The position numbers and the translations under genes are program-made. A stretch of 64,000 nt of DNA from Pseudopithomyces maydicus (lineage: Eukaryota; Ascomycota; Dothideomycetes; Pleosporales; Didymosphaeriaceae). The stretch covers positions 2,666,001 to 2,730,000 of the forward strand of contig JANTUC010000002.1 of the NCBI GenBank assembly GCA_026873275.1, written 5' to 3'. The stretch's first letter is position 1; each line of letters opens with the position of its first letter. The notes beneath the pieces were generated by a model. The model was not told where the DNA came from and did no database searches. It saw only the letters and a program-made list of their open reading frames with translations. Of the stretch, positions 1 through 12,107 are shown one piece after another.

Positions 1-1685
1 GTTACGATGGCTCTGCACAATCTCAACATCTTCTACACTGGTGCTGCAGGCGCCGGAAAATCTGCAGTGCTCAACGCTATTGTGGAAGCGTTGCGAGAAG
101 CGGGCAAGGTTGTTCATGTCACAGCTTCGACGGGCATTGCTGCGCTTAATGTTAATGGTATGACGATCTGGACTTATTTGGGCATCGGTTTGAGTGTAAT
201 CAACAAGCCTTTAAGTGCTTCGAGAAGAATAGCCCAAAATCCTAGATCGCCAGCTCTCGAGCGTATTTTGAACACCGATGTCTTGATCATCGATGAGATC
301 AGTATGGTAAGTTCGTTAGTTATAGTTTTGTATCTCTTCCCAAAATAATTCTGACTTCGTCCCTATAGGTCGAGAACAATCTTCTAGTTCGAATCGATGC
401 GATGATGAAAGCCGCCAGAGGAAATAATAAACCATTTGGGGGTGTTCAGATGATCATTACTGGGGACTTTTGCCAACTCCCTCCGGTCAAACCTTTCGGA
501 AACTGCGTACATTGCGGTTTCAATACTTTGAAAACCGGTTACGGGCAAAACGTGCAGTGGATGTGCAAACATGGAAGGCAAGATCACCCGCAGAACTGGG
601 TCAAGGGCGACGAGTGGGCTTTCAACAGCCCCGCGTGGAAAGAGGCAAATTTCATAAATGTCTACCTGAAAACAGTTCACAGGCAACGTGATCCACGCTT
701 CCTTGAGCTTCTCAACAGATGCCGCTTCGGAACTGCGCTATCGAACGAAGACGTAAGATTGATCGCCAGGCCAGAGGAGCCACACAACCCTTCTTACTTA
801 TCGGCTGTGAGACTTTTGTGTGTCAACAGAGATGTGGATCAGGTCAATTTGAGTGAGTTCAACAAACTGACCACTCCTGATATAAAGGTATACCTTTGCT
901 TGGACCATTTTGAGTGGGTAAAGGGTGAACATATGGGTAGACTGAACAGGTTCACGGAGACGATTACCGACTACAGAACCGGTCATACAACATTAAAAGA
1001 ATTCAAAGACCATCGTCTCCCGGACGAGCTTCAGCTGCGTACCGGCACTGTTGTTGCCTTGATTACCAATCTAGATCTGGCTGCAGGGCTCTGTAACGGA
1101 TCTCAGGGTATTGTGGTTGGCTTCGAGCGGTTTGACTCTACTCCCATAAACGCACACATCAAGAGTATGGATAAAGCGAAAGCAAAGCTCATCAAAGCTT
1201 GGGTAAACCAGATCAAGCCAAGCCGCTTCCCCATTGTAAGGTTCAACGCAACACACGGTCGACCAACAGTCCAGCGTACAATCTATCCAGAGTGTTTCAT
1301 CTCTAATAAGAAGGACACGGGATCGGAACTGCTACTAAGTCGTGCGCAGATTCCATTGATCCAATCGTGGGCTAGTGAGTCACCCTTCTTCATCCCCCAC
1401 TCGTGGCTTAACCGAAGCTCCTGCTGACATGATGGCTCTACAGTGACAGTTCACCGATCGCAAGGAATGACCCTGGACTTTGTCAGGACCGATCTTTCCA
1501 GAATTTTTGAAAAGGGGCAGACGTATGTAGCTCTCTCCCGAGCCACGACGCTCCAAGGATTGTGGTTGGAAGGCAAGACAAGTGAGATCGGACGTAAGAC
1601 TGGAGTGGATCCAGAGGTGTTGGATTTTTTCATGAGGACTCTTTGGCTTAATGGAGGACCACCGGAGCTAGCGCAGCATTTTTAG
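1..1685 (+). CDS. Pif1-like ATP-dependent DNA helicase (5' end outside window)
   Basis: Superfamily 1B helicase of the Pif1/RRM3 type, expected to unwind DNA 5'-3' in nucleus or mitochondria. Exons 1-306, 369-1374 and 1444-1685 join in frame (517 visible residues). The reading frame is open to base 1, and the sequence enters directly at the Walker A region, so the true start lies upstream; the ATG at 7 is internal. Visible motifs: Walker A GAAGAGKS, Walker B LIIDEIS, motif GDFCQLPPV, and near the C-terminus VHRSQGMTLD and YVALSRATTLQGL. Just after the GDFCQLPPV motif an insertion carries CVHC and a later CKH, a possible small zinc-binding knuckle. Introns at 307-368 and 1375-1443 are canonical GT-AG. 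Helitron helicases are related, but no Rep/HUH domain is visible here, so a host-type Pif1 paralogue is the safer call. Confidence 0.9.
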
Positions 1686-1971
1686 TTTCTGGTTTTGGGA
1701 GTAGATGGCAGTCTCATGAGGAATTTGGGCACATGCCCATCTGATTTGAAGGCAGTCGAACTAACCAACAGAAGGAATGCTTGGGGTACTGGTTGAACAC
1801 ACTTTGGATATATATCATGGAGAGAATAAGCATTACTTTCGGTTAATTGTCGGTAGCGCCAGGAGAATAGGAGTCTGTTTTTTTGACTGGGTACGGTTGA
1901 TTGATTTATCATCACCGTGTCCTAAAAGTATGCAATCCGTCTTTGGGCCAATTTACGAATGTTGCAATCGT

Positions 1972-3735
1972 TCAGACACTCCCGTCCAAAGCATTTCCAC
2001 TTTTCCCCGACTTCTTCAAATCGTTGTCAACAACGTCATCTAATATCGTCTCGCCCCGTCTCTGAGCCTTGACCCTCGCAATCTTCAGTCTCCTGGTATC
2101 CTGCTCCGTCTTCCTCGTTAACCACCAAGTCCCCAATGTCACCAAGATGCACGCCGCCATGAACCCCATGGCAATGCCAAAGCTCACACCGTAATGAGGT
2201 GCGTACTTGCTTTGGAACAGGTGCGGACCAATGGCTCCACCGATTTGGCCGTAGCTGTTGACGAAACCGATTGAGAATGCAGAACCCGTGGCCTTTGAGG
2301 TAGTCTGTACACGCCATGGCCACATCATAGGGTACCATGCAGAAGTGAGACCGTTTCCGATCAACGTTGCGGCATATACACCGCCACTGTTTGGATATGC
2401 GTACAGCGTACCATAGCAGGCCAAAATGATGCACAGGAATGACAGCGGATAGACTGGCCGTGGCAGTCGTCCATTATCTGCGAATGCGCCAGTTATTCCG
2501 ATGACGACGATGCTGAAGATAGAGATGGGCAGGTTGAGAAGTTGCGCCGAGGCGATATCTGTGTAGCCTAGATCGGCTATCACAGTCGGTTGGTAGAAAC
2601 GAACTCCGCTATTGCCGATAGTGAACAGCGCCCAAATGAGTGTGAATAACCAGAGTCTAACATCCTTCAGCGACTCGACAATTTCGCGCCAGTTGAAGTT
2701 CATCTCTGCAGCTTGAGGAGCGTTTCCGGGGAGGCGGGCTTGGATAAAGGCCTTCTCCTTATCCGTGAGCCATTTTGCTTGTGGTGGGAAATCGGGAAAG
2801 ATCCAGTAGACTGCAATGCCAAAGGCAATTGTGATCACACCTTCTACCAAGAAGATCCACTGCCAGCCAGATAGACCGTGAGCGCCGTCTAGATGGGAGA
2901 AGCCGAAGGCGAGGAGACCACTGACAACTCCGGACAAGTTGCCCAATATGTCTGGTAGAATGTTAGTGGTCTCTTCACACTTTTTTTCACTAGTCTTGAC
3001 TCACAGAAGTAAAGCAGTCGTACAGACATCTCATCTGGACGATACCAGTAACACATCTGCAGTATGACACCTGGGAAAAGTCCCGCCTCAAACTATCGAG
3101 TCGTGAGTAGTTGCAATAGAGTTACTTTCAAATGGCACGTACAAGTCCCAAGAAGAATCGAGCGACGTATAGTCCCTCCTTGTTTGTCACTGCAGCGTGG
3201 CATGCCAGTGCGATTCCCCAGGTCACCATGATCCTGGACTGCCATCGGGAAGGAAGCAACCGTTTGATGAGAAGATTTGAAGGCGCTTCAGCTACAATGT
3301 ATGGAACGTAGTACAATGTAGTGACGAGGTTATATTCGTTGGAGGTCATTCCGAGCTGTTTCATGATGTCTAAACACAGGGGAAGAAAGTCAATTAAGAT
3401 ACATCCGCATTCCTGACAGCAAGTTTCTTACTGGTTGGGCTGCCTTTGTTCATGACTCGGGCATTGGATACATTGTCCGCATCGATATTCTTCAGCAAGA
3501 ACATGATGGAGCAAAGCGTCATGAGATGCCAATCGATCTTGCGAAGCAGTTTCTTTTCTTCGGCAGCAGAGAGCAGAGTTCGTGCGGCCATGCGTTCGGC
3601 TTCGTAGCCTTGAATGCTCGAATCGCTCGCTGCGGCTTCAGTAATCGAGCCGCGGCGTGCATAGTGGAAGCCATTGCCTTGGTCGGAATCCACAGTACTG
3701 GAGGCTGTATCAGCTGGCTCTTTGGTGTCGGCCAT
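1972..3735 (-). CDS. MFS permease, allantoate/pantothenate (anion:cation symporter) type
   Basis: Plasma-membrane major facilitator transporter of about 532 residues. Exons on the minus strand: 3735-3432, 3369-3143, 3092-3005 and 2951-1972; all joins are GT-AG and in frame. The N-terminus is hydrophilic. TM1 starts at DWHLMTLCSIMFLL and is followed by the family signature NVSNARVMN. Later segments include YVPYIVAEAPSNLLIKRL, then EAGLFPGVILQMCYWY, both typical of the Dal5/Tna1/Fen2 group. The C-terminal half ends in a basic cytoplasmic tail. The substrate (nicotinate, allantoate, pantothenate or another carboxylate) cannot be read from sequence. It is divergent from the 2OG oxygenase at 4319 with 583 bp between the start codons, which would allow shared control. 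Confidence 0.93.
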
Positions 3736-4318
3736 AATTAAAACAGTGAGTAGAAGCTGGAGTTCGATCTTGACATGCCTCCGTTCTTTTTAAGGCAATC
3801 TAGTCGACAGGGTTGTAATGTAGGCATGGTCTCGAGCCGGTCGGTACTGCGCTGCAAGGCGAGCAAGGGCTACGCCACTTAGTATCAACTAATCCGTACA
3901 CTGCATATAGAATCATGGTGTATGGCGTTGATAGTGGGGAAGATACGGCATCTGGCATGGTATATGGGATTGGTCGCTTTGCAGGTGCGGCAGCATGCTT
4001 ACTAGCTCCAAGCACGCTATCTGAACCCATAGTGACGAACGTAACCTGCGACAGTCGCTGATAACGTTTTCCATAGCAGTTCTAATCGCGATGAATCAAG
4101 ACCGAAGTCGGATGGGTGGATACGTGCTCATGCCAAGAATCACGACAGCGCTGCTTAAGCTTGCTGCGAGTCAGGCAAGTGCGTATATAGCATGCATGTC
4201 ATCTATTACCGATTATCCCCGCTACCGTCTTGCGGGGTAGATATTTATATACTGAACGGATTTCTTTCAATGTCTCGAACAGAACAACAAGTGAATTATA
4301 AACCAAAGCTGAAGCATA
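3736..4318. promoter_or_regulatory. Shared divergent promoter region of MFS permease and 2OG oxygenase
   Basis: This 583-bp interval separates the two outward-facing start codons. It carries an AT-rich stretch close to the oxygenase start and a poly-pyrimidine/T-rich stretch (near 3784-3792) close to the permease start. No open frame here looks coding. Specific operator sites are not identifiable by eye. Confidence 0.5.
4242..4252 (+). promoter_or_regulatory. Probable TATA element of the 2OG oxygenase gene
   Basis: The sequence TATTTATATAC lies about 67 bp before the ATG at 4319, a usual spacing for a fungal TATA element when the leader is short. Assignment is by sequence and position only. 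Confidence 0.4.
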
Positions 4319-5572
4319 ATGGCCACAATCACAGAAACTACACGAACAGAGCCCACCATTCTCACGTACAAACAAGTACCTGAGACAGAATTTGAACGTA
4401 TGTGATTATTGTTCGCTTTTCTCTTCTATACACTAATTGTGGCAGTCCAATGGGCAGATCTTGCCACCCTCGACCTCTCCCTTTTCGACACGCTGGGAGG
4501 AAAAGAGAAGCTTGCAAAGCAACTATTTCACGCCATTGAAAAGATTGGTAAGTATAATCCATCTCCTCATATCATCTGATACGTATCTCACGTTCGAAGG
4601 TTTCTTCTACATCACCAATTTTGGCCTGGACCAAGGAGCAGTCGACCGCCAATTCGCCATCGGCAAAGAACTATTCAACCTCCCCACCTCAGAGAAGATC
4701 AAATACCGTGCTGATCTCGAGAACGGCGGATACAACGGGTACAAGCCTCTCGGCATCCGTGAAGTACGCCCCGGCATACAAGACAACACTGAAATCTACA
4801 ACATCCCGAAATGGATCCCAGAGCTGGAAAGAGAGCATCCTGAAATCATCAACGTGCATCGTGAAGAGATCGAAAAGTTTGCTCGCCACATCAATGACGA
4901 TGTGGTTGGGAAGCTCCTCGTCTTACTTGCTATCATTCTGGAACTACCGGAGGACTTCTTTCTAGAAAAGCACCGCTATAACGAGAGGAGTGACTGTCAC
5001 TTACGGTATATGAAGTACCACAAGCGAACCCCTGAGCAGAATGAGGCTCTCGATAATGTGTGGGTGAAGGGCCACACTGATTTCGGCTCGTTGACGCTGC
5101 TCTTCCGCCAACCTGTGGCTGCGCTCCAGGTATGTTCCCGAGCAGGCAAACCAGCCAGAACTTGACTAACCCTGCGCAGGTCCGCACACCGGAAGGCGAA
5201 TGGCGATATGTGAAACCCTACCCCGGGAGCATTACAGTCAACATTGCCGACTCTCTAGAATTCCTCACAAACGGATTTCTCAAAAGCAGCATCCATCGAG
5301 TCGTTGCTCCGCCGCCAGATCAAGCAGATATTGACCGCTTGGGTGTTTTGTATTTCGTGCGCCCTGAAGATAGCGTGGTGTTGAACCCGGTTCAAAGTCC
5401 AGTCTTGGAGAAGCTCGGGTACACAAAGACCAAGGATGAGAGTGCGGTTGGTGTTACGGCTGGGGAGTGGGTCAAAGCAAGAGTAGCGAAGGGTGTCGCG
5501 AAGGGGCGTGTGAGGAGCGAACTGAACGAAGAGACAATAGTTGGTGGGAGGAGCACTAAGTACTATGATTGA
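4319..5572 (+). CDS. 2-oxoglutarate/Fe(II)-dependent oxygenase, isopenicillin-N-synthase-like
   Basis: Non-haem iron dioxygenase of 367 residues, with DIOX_N followed by a 2OG-FeII_Oxy domain. Exons 4319-4397, 4446-4547, 4600-5129 and 5180-5572 join in frame. Iron ligands are visible as H219-T-D221 (motif GHTDFGSLTLL) and H276 (SIHRVV). R290 in DRLGVLYF is the expected 2-oxoglutarate contact; the usual R-x-S is R-L-G here, as seen in many fungal members. The start is fixed because MATITETT reads straight into the conserved splice at 4398. Family members hydroxylate, desaturate or cyclise small molecules, often in secondary or hormone metabolism; the substrate is unknown. The divergent MFS permease may act on the same or a related compound (inference). 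Confidence 0.92.
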
Positions 5573-6298
5573 TAGAATAGTAAGCGATACAGAGCGTTTG
5601 TGATCATTTTTGTTAGAAGCAACAGTTAATGCAGTGTGGTGTATAGGGGGTAAATCAAGAACCCTGTCCACTAAATAAGAAACATGTACATATCTCTTGC
5701 ATGCAAGTCGAAGGCTTTAGATATAATCTCGAGTTCGACAGTAGGCTAATCTATGCATCTATAATCTTCAGGCTTACAGCAGAGCAATACGGAAAGAAAC
5801 CTTCATCATCCTTGTTCTAATCACCTAAGCATCACCGCAGTCAAGTTGAGTCAAGTCATGTCAGAGTTTCAAAAATTTCATGCGTATTCCAGAACTTTTC
5901 AATTCGTAGATCTATCATCTTCATTAACGTTGAGTCAACACTGTCCATCCTCGCCAATGCTGGTCTTGCGAAACCGTGACCGCGTCAAGCTCGCACCTCC
6001 CACACAGCTGCCTACATGCGATACGTGATTCGTGTTGGTCGTGTACAGGACCACGCCCGCTGGCAATGTCTCCATGAAGAAATGCACATGCAACACTCAG
6101 CCCAAAGGTCAATACTCCCCCAACCGTTGCTGAAGATAAGATCAAGATCGCGTACGCATTAGCGTGCTCGTCACTGTGTACGAGAGCATAAAGACCCGTC
6201 GACATGATAGAGAGGTGGCACAGAGTGCAGAATTCGTATATGTATGATGGAAAGGGTATCGACCGAGACAAGATGAAGAAAGTCCATACTAAAACGTT
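5573..6298. other. Intergenic, 3' flanks of 2OG oxygenase and cla4
   Basis: The two flanking genes converge on this 726-bp interval. It should hold both 3' untranslated regions. Only short frames without domain similarity are present, and no repeat or RNA gene was recognised. Confidence 0.5.
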
Positions 6299-8890
6299 CT
6301 AATGACTTCCGTTCTTTCGGAATGTAAGCAGTTGTGAGAGGCCAGCGAGGCCGCATCCAGTTTTCAGGAAATCGTGACTAATCAGCTCCGATGCGCTGGC
6401 TCTAGACTTAACGTCCACGCACAAGCAAACCGAAAGGAAGGCCTTGAGCTCCTTGGAGAGCTTATCGGGCTTCTTGAGGCGGGGAGTACCGTTGGTGGCG
6501 ATGAGATACAGGGCTTTCAGGGGCTCCTCGTTCAAGTAGGGTGGTTCGGACTCAATCATCTCAATAGCCATGATACCAAGTGACCAAATATCGACCTTGT
6601 TGCCATACTCCTTTTGTTTGACGACTTCCGGAGCCATCCAGTAGGGTGTTCCAACCATAGTGGCACGCTTGCTGCGTTGTTCGGTCAACTTGGCGCAGAA
6701 ACCGAAATCAGCTGTTAATATGTTAGTACGCAACCTCTCTAAAAAAATGAAGATCATAACATACTGATCTTGACGCGACCGTGACCGTCAAGCAACACAT
6801 TGTCGCTCTTGATATCACGGTGGATGATATTCTTGGTGTGTAGATCCTCCAAGCCCTTGCATGTCTGTATCTTGGTCAGTACCTCTGCACGAGCAATCAA
6901 TGTGATTGAAAACTGACCTCAAGACAGATGGTAGCAATTTGATCTTCGCTGATAGAAGGGTTGTTGTCGATGACGTCGGTCAATGCTCCACCTTCCATGA
7001 ACTCCATAACTACCCACAGTTCTGATTGTTCTTCTTGCAAAAATGCGTCCAAGAAGTCAACAATGTTAGGGTGATGACTGTCTTTCATGACAATGATCTC
7101 GTTGACAATCAGTTCTTTTCGGGGTTGATTACGCAAATCCATCTGCTTGATGGCAACCTGAGCACGCGGGCCATTCTCACGAAGAAGCCTCTGGGCCATC
7201 GGAGATGTGGCACCCTCGCGAATGCGAGCAACGTACACTGAGCCTGAAGCACCTTGTCCAATTTTCTTCTGCTTGTTGTATGAGTCCAGGGGCTTGTCTT
7301 TCGACACAACCTCACGGAGCTTGGCCATAACTTCACTCTCAGACATGCTAGACATGCGCACGTCTTTGCGAGGGGTTTCTTCTTTCTTAGCCGTAAGCGC
7401 CTGTTCGGCTTTCTTCACGGCATCGCTTGTGGCAGCAGCAGGCTTCGCCACATTCAGCGGTTTAGGCGCAGCAGAGCTCTGGTATTGCTTTTGCTGAGGC
7501 TGGGCCTGTGGTGGACGTGCTTGCGGTACCTGACTGCCCGAGTTCTGGTATTTTGAGTTCGGTTGTACAGGAGGGCGTTGTGCTTGAGCGCCATAGCCGT
7601 TCCCGTTTTGTTGCCTTGGTGCAGAAGGAGCAGGACGCTGGGCGGCCATCTGGCGCAATGCTGGGGGTTGTTGTTGGTTCCTCGAAGCTCCCGGGGTTGA
7701 CGGGGCAGGACGGCTTGGGTTGTAACGAGATGCTTGCCCTGATGGACTCTGTTCGCGTGAATCATAACCGCCGCCACCAATTTCCTGCTGCGCCATAGGC
7801 ATTTTCTTCTGAGGCAAAGATGCATTGTAGGCAGCCAGCTCTTCTCGCTCGCGCTGTCGCTCATACTCTTCCCTCTCTCGCGCTCGTTGCTGCTCACGTG
7901 CTCGTTCTTGCTCCATACGTCTTTGTTGTTCATACCGAGGATCCTGCTGTTGTGGCGTTGCGTACCCAGAGCTGGGTGGGGTGTCTTGTCGAGACATGCT
8001 ATAGCTGTCCTGACGGCCATAACCATTCGGGGGAGCAGGACGGGGAGGGGCGATGGAGCTACCACCAGCGGCATATCCAAGCTGTTTCTCCATACCAGCA
8101 TTTGTGGGTGGTGTAGGCGTCAGGCTGGGGTATTGAGCGGGATCATCTGCGCGCTTGACCAGCTTCTCTGTATAAAACTCCAAGACTTCCAGAACAGCCT
8201 TGGGATTCTTCGCGTAGTCATCTTTGGTAAGCGCAGAAGCAGTGAGCAGCTTCTCCCACTCTACTGGTAAACCGACGAAGGCACCACTGGTGGGATCGAA
8301 GCCTACGTGTACTCTATGAGTAAAGTTGGTGGGGTTGCTGACCCCACCCATGCTAGGGCAGCGTTGGTAAATGCTGTCTATCCATGAATAAACATCGTCG
8401 TCAGTCTCGACCTTGCAGGTAATAACCTTGGTGGGACCATCGCGAGGGGTGAGGAACCCTTGTTGGGGTTCAATGATCGTGTAATCTCGAACGAAAGTGG
8501 CTGGGTATCTGAGCGCTCCACGCCAAGCACGTCGCGAAGCTGAATCGTGTTTGCCACCTTGGAGGAATTGGGGCTTTTGAAGAAAGTAAGCTCGAACTCA
8601 CGCAGGACGAGCCAACGGTCAGCCCAGACGAACGACTTGAAGAGGCCTTCGTCTTTGACCTTGACTGTCCCCTCCTTGACTGTTGCATTGGAACCCAGAC
8701 TCTTCTCGGATTGTGTGCGAATCAACGAGCTACTTGAGCCGTTGTATCCACCCATGGGGGATTGCAGGCTCAGACCGGCCATGTTCCCGGGGAGAGTGCT
8801 GCTCGTATTGGGAGTCAGCGCGAGGCGGGGTCGGTCAGTAGGGGGCCGTGGGGCGGGCCCCGGATTCATAAATTGGTCGCGCGAGTACAT
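6299..8890 (-). CDS. cla4: PAK-family Ser/Thr kinase with PH, CRIB and kinase domains (Cla4 type), apparent frameshift in the PH domain
   Basis: p21-activated kinase that acts downstream of Cdc42/Rac in polarity, septation and hyphal growth. Coding segments run 8890-6918 (with a one-base frame break near 8456-8480), 6864-6765 and 6711-6299, giving about 828 residues if one base is added. In order: a PH domain (KDEGLFKSFVWADRWLVL ... SFEITR | GPTKVITCKVE ... YSWIDSIYQRCP), then a CRIB motif VSNPTNFTHRVHVGF. A long Pro/Gln/Arg-rich linker follows, then the kinase: glycine loop GQGASGSVYVA, VAIKQMD, HRDIKSDN, TDFGFCAK and GTPYWMAPEVVKQK. The start MYSRDQF is preferred because upstream codons up to 9031 are not conserved-looking and a CGCCGCAG acceptor-like sequence abuts the ATG. 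Order and spacing match the Cla4 subgroup, which alone among PAKs has a PH domain. Confidence 0.93.
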
Positions 8891-10242
8891 GCTGCGGCGA
8901 GGGTTAGCGTGGAGAGTTGGGCAGTGGCAGACGAGGGCAGAAAGCGTAAACAGAAGATTGCGAGGGTTGCTTTGGGAGGTGCAGCTACGCGAAAGATGTG
9001 TGCATGGGGGGTCTGAGAAGTCGGTGAGCAAGCTCGGTGGGCCTCGACACTTACTTGGAGTCAGGATTATGCGCGCGGCAGCGTACTAGTTATTACAATG
9101 TGTCTGAGCAACAGCGTCTTTGCAAAGGGTCCAAGACGGCTGGGAAATGCGGGGGAGGCGGCTGGACAGAGGGGCGGTGGCGGGATGCCGTCGCCAGCGG
9201 CAGGGACGAGCTGGAGCGCAGCGTAGGGAGGACAGCACTGGACGGCGGGAGCAGAGGGGTGTGTCGTGGAGACGCAGATGGTGTGGAGAGGGTGAAGGGC
9301 GGGCGCAGAGGGCTGCGTTGGGTGTACTCCAGGGCTGGGTGAAAGCGAGAGCAGCCAACGGCCAATCGAAGTCGCTGCCAGAGGGTGGTCCTTAGCCAGA
9401 ACCCGTCATAGGAGGCTCGGGGGTTCCAGTGCGAGGCAAGTGTGCTCGCAGGCGTCCAGACAGCAGGACGACAGGAGAGAAGCGTGTTGTGGGCGCGGAG
9501 ATCAGTGGGTGCAGCGGCGGAGTCGTCTTCAAGGACTAGCTTGGTCGAGTCCGCCTACTAAAGCGCCCGGTGCGGGCAGCACGTGACTGCTGACCCTCTA
9601 GGGCTGCGGCGCTCCAGCGCTCCAGCGTGCTCCAGCGCCTCCGCGGTCAACGGTCCTAGGCCTCAAAGGAAACACACGACGGCCAGCGGGGCCCGCGCCG
9701 TGCCCTTCATAGGCTGGCGGGCGTCATCCACCGCGCTGCACGCATTCTGTGCAGCGCATCAAGCAGGACATGCTGGGTACCGTGGGCGCGTTTCACGCAC
9801 TAAACACGCGCCCGACAGCCGCCGAAAGCTTGAGGGGTAGTAACCACCGGCCGCTCTGCCACTTTGGCCGTCTCAGCGTTTCATGTGCCCGCTTGATTCA
9901 GATAGACACTCGTCTGAAACGCCCTGCCCTTCCTTCAAACCTGCCCAGCCGTGCAACGGTGGGCTTTCCAGTCGTCTGCATCGTAGCGTGTGCGGCTCTG
10001 CCCCCAACCCCATATCATTCGTCTACCCGATCTCTTGCCTGTTTGCGCTTAGGCTAGCATGCATCGCATCTTCCCCAAATGGCCGTCTTTCCGCGTCTCA
10101 ACCCTTCAAAGTGTGTCAAATGCCATCGTTTGCTATCTGCCGAGGTTCGACGTGCATCGCTGATTGATATATAGACCATGGACATATGTACATGCTACAG
10201 TGCCACGCGCCAGAATATGTTATATATACTCTGTCGTCCAGT
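8891..10242. other. GC-rich 5' region of cla4 and 3' flank of the cation exchanger
   Basis: This 1.35-kb interval is GC-rich and open in several frames, which yields many spurious ORFs. A run of imperfect GCTCCAGC copies lies near 9608-9640. It most likely contains the cla4 promoter and a long leader. I see no coding signal or RNA gene. Confidence 0.5.
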
Positions 10243-12107
10243 CTACCCGACGCCCCATACACCGAGAACATCCTTCCCAGATCCTCCTAGCTCGGCATTT
10301 TTCTTCTTCTCGAGCTTCTTGACCCTACGGACGGACAATCCTACCCCTAGCGGTCCAATAATCGTGCATAGAACGATCGCCCAAGTCACTATGAGAAATA
10401 TGTCAGATTGCTTGCCGGGCACCGTGTTTCCAGATGAGAAGACCCCATTCGACTCTGCTACCGATGAGATCAAGAAGCCGATCTCGCCGCGCGCTGTCAT
10501 TGCGCAGGCCAGAATCATGGGCGGGTGCAAAGAAAATGGCTTGGACGCAGATGCCGTCTCAGGGCTTGAGCCGGTAGTTGAAATCGGCGGCTCTTGTACC
10601 TGTTGTGATTGAATAGTACCGCTCGCTTCCCGTCCCCAGAGGTGAGGCATTGGAGGCAGCTTTAGCTTTGCTAACAGCTTACCCATGGTGTTCTTCAAGG
10701 GTGCCAGAGAGAAGCGGACGAGCCAGAGACCACACACAAGTTTGGCAAAGGTCATCAGTACGGTGTATACGATGCCACGCCAAACAATCGACCCTTCAAA
10801 CATTCGTGTTATTGGGATAGAAAACCCAATAGATGCAAAGAAGAAAGGCTGTAGTATCCGACACACAGCTTGTTGATAGTAACGCTCGTAGGTGAGTACT
10901 CCAGAGCTATCATCCTTGGAGTCGGTTGTTGCTTCCGAACCGTGGCGACCTGTGGGCTCTTCTCTAGGTGTCTGTTCAACTTTGCGTTGAATTCCATTTT
11001 CCGGTAGCATTGTGCTTGCTTCAGGAGATGTGTTGGATCGGTTTACAATTTCACTTTGTAAATTGGTTCCTTCGTGATCGGATTGTGACCTCTCTTCTGA
11101 TTCCTTGGCCAGATGTGGAATTTCAAGGTCCCACCAGCTGATGACTGCTCCAGCAATGTAGGCTGCAAATAAGTTGGATGTGCCTGCATAACTTGCACCT
11201 GCCACTAGACCTATAAGGAGTCCTGTATGTATTACAAAAGGGGTATGTCTCAAACAGAAGAGCCTACTGATGTAAGCTTCTGGTCGAGTCTTGCGGTACC
11301 GATTAAGAAATATGGTCATGGGTTTGACGGCAAAGCGGCATGTTAAAGGTACGATGAGTGCAAATGCCACAGAAACAGCAATGGGTCGGATGATAGTGAT
11401 GGTTCCTATGTCACCGCCGCCCAAATTGGAGATGACTTGTACCATGACTAGGCCGACGACATCATCCATCATCGCAGCACTTGTCAGTACGACTCCCAAT
11501 CTGGTAGATGAAAGCCCGCTGGATGAAAGAACTGTAAAAGTGGTGCCCAGACTTGTGGAGCACAAGGCGGCACCCGCAGCAAAGGCTTGGACAGCTGTTG
11601 CTCCCAGAAGCGGCTGGAGGGTGTACGATAGGCCAATTGGCATTCCGATGCCCGTCAGTGCTACTGCAGATGACAGACCTAGATTGGCCTTGAGAGACTT
11701 GAAGGATGTAGAGAGCCCGCCTATTCAGGTCAGTCTACAATGCAAAGGGTGGGTTCATTCAGAAAGTTTAATTTTGGTGCTGTGTGACGTCATGCAGCAA
11801 TTCTCATGCTTCGACGGGTCTCTTGGGTGTGGTGCGACCAACCTTCGTATACAAGCAGTATCAGACCGAGATAGCCCAGCTGGACAATGACTTGTTCGGC
11901 TTCAGACGAAAGCCATTTGGCACCGGGGGCGCCCCATGTTATTCCTACCAGGACCTGCCCCAAGAGCCCGCAGTAGACCAGGCGATCCAGCACAACATTG
12001 ACCGCATTGAGCACAAGCAGGAAGGAGGACTGGACAAGGATGGTGAGGACAGCGGGCTCGTAGTATGGGAGAGACGGTGGGATTCCAGCGTGTTGGACGT
12101 GGTCCAT
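10243..12107 (-). CDS. CPA2-type Na+(K+)/H+ antiporter
   Basis: Monovalent cation/proton exchanger of about 580 residues (Pfam Na_H_Exchanger family). Exons 12107-11843 and 11720-10243 join in frame across a GT-AG intron. The protein starts MDHVQHAGIPPSLPYYEPAV and shows a run of hydrophobic helices. Landmarks are the segment LLVYEGGLSTSFKSLKANLG over the splice, TSAAMMDDVVGLVMVQVI with the paired acidic residues of the transport site, and YAGTSNLFAAYIAGAVISWW. A hydrophilic loop rich in S/E/T (about residues 280-340) precedes the last helices, and the tail is Lys-rich. It probably acts at the plasma membrane or an endomembrane in pH and cation balance. A 45-nt in-frame stretch at 11223-11267 (minus strand) has GT...AG ends and could be an intron; I kept it because it encodes a plausible helix start. 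Confidence 0.88.

Noticed and set aside
1..1685. Helitron transposon as source of the Pif1 helicase
   Set aside because: No Rep/HUH motif, no Helitron termini, and the gene has spliceosomal introns; the 5' part is outside the window, so this is not fully excluded.
8893..9031. Longer cla4 start at 9031
   Set aside because: The extra 47 residues are Cys/Ser-rich without family resemblance and are preceded by no better context; MYSRDQF at 8890 fits better.
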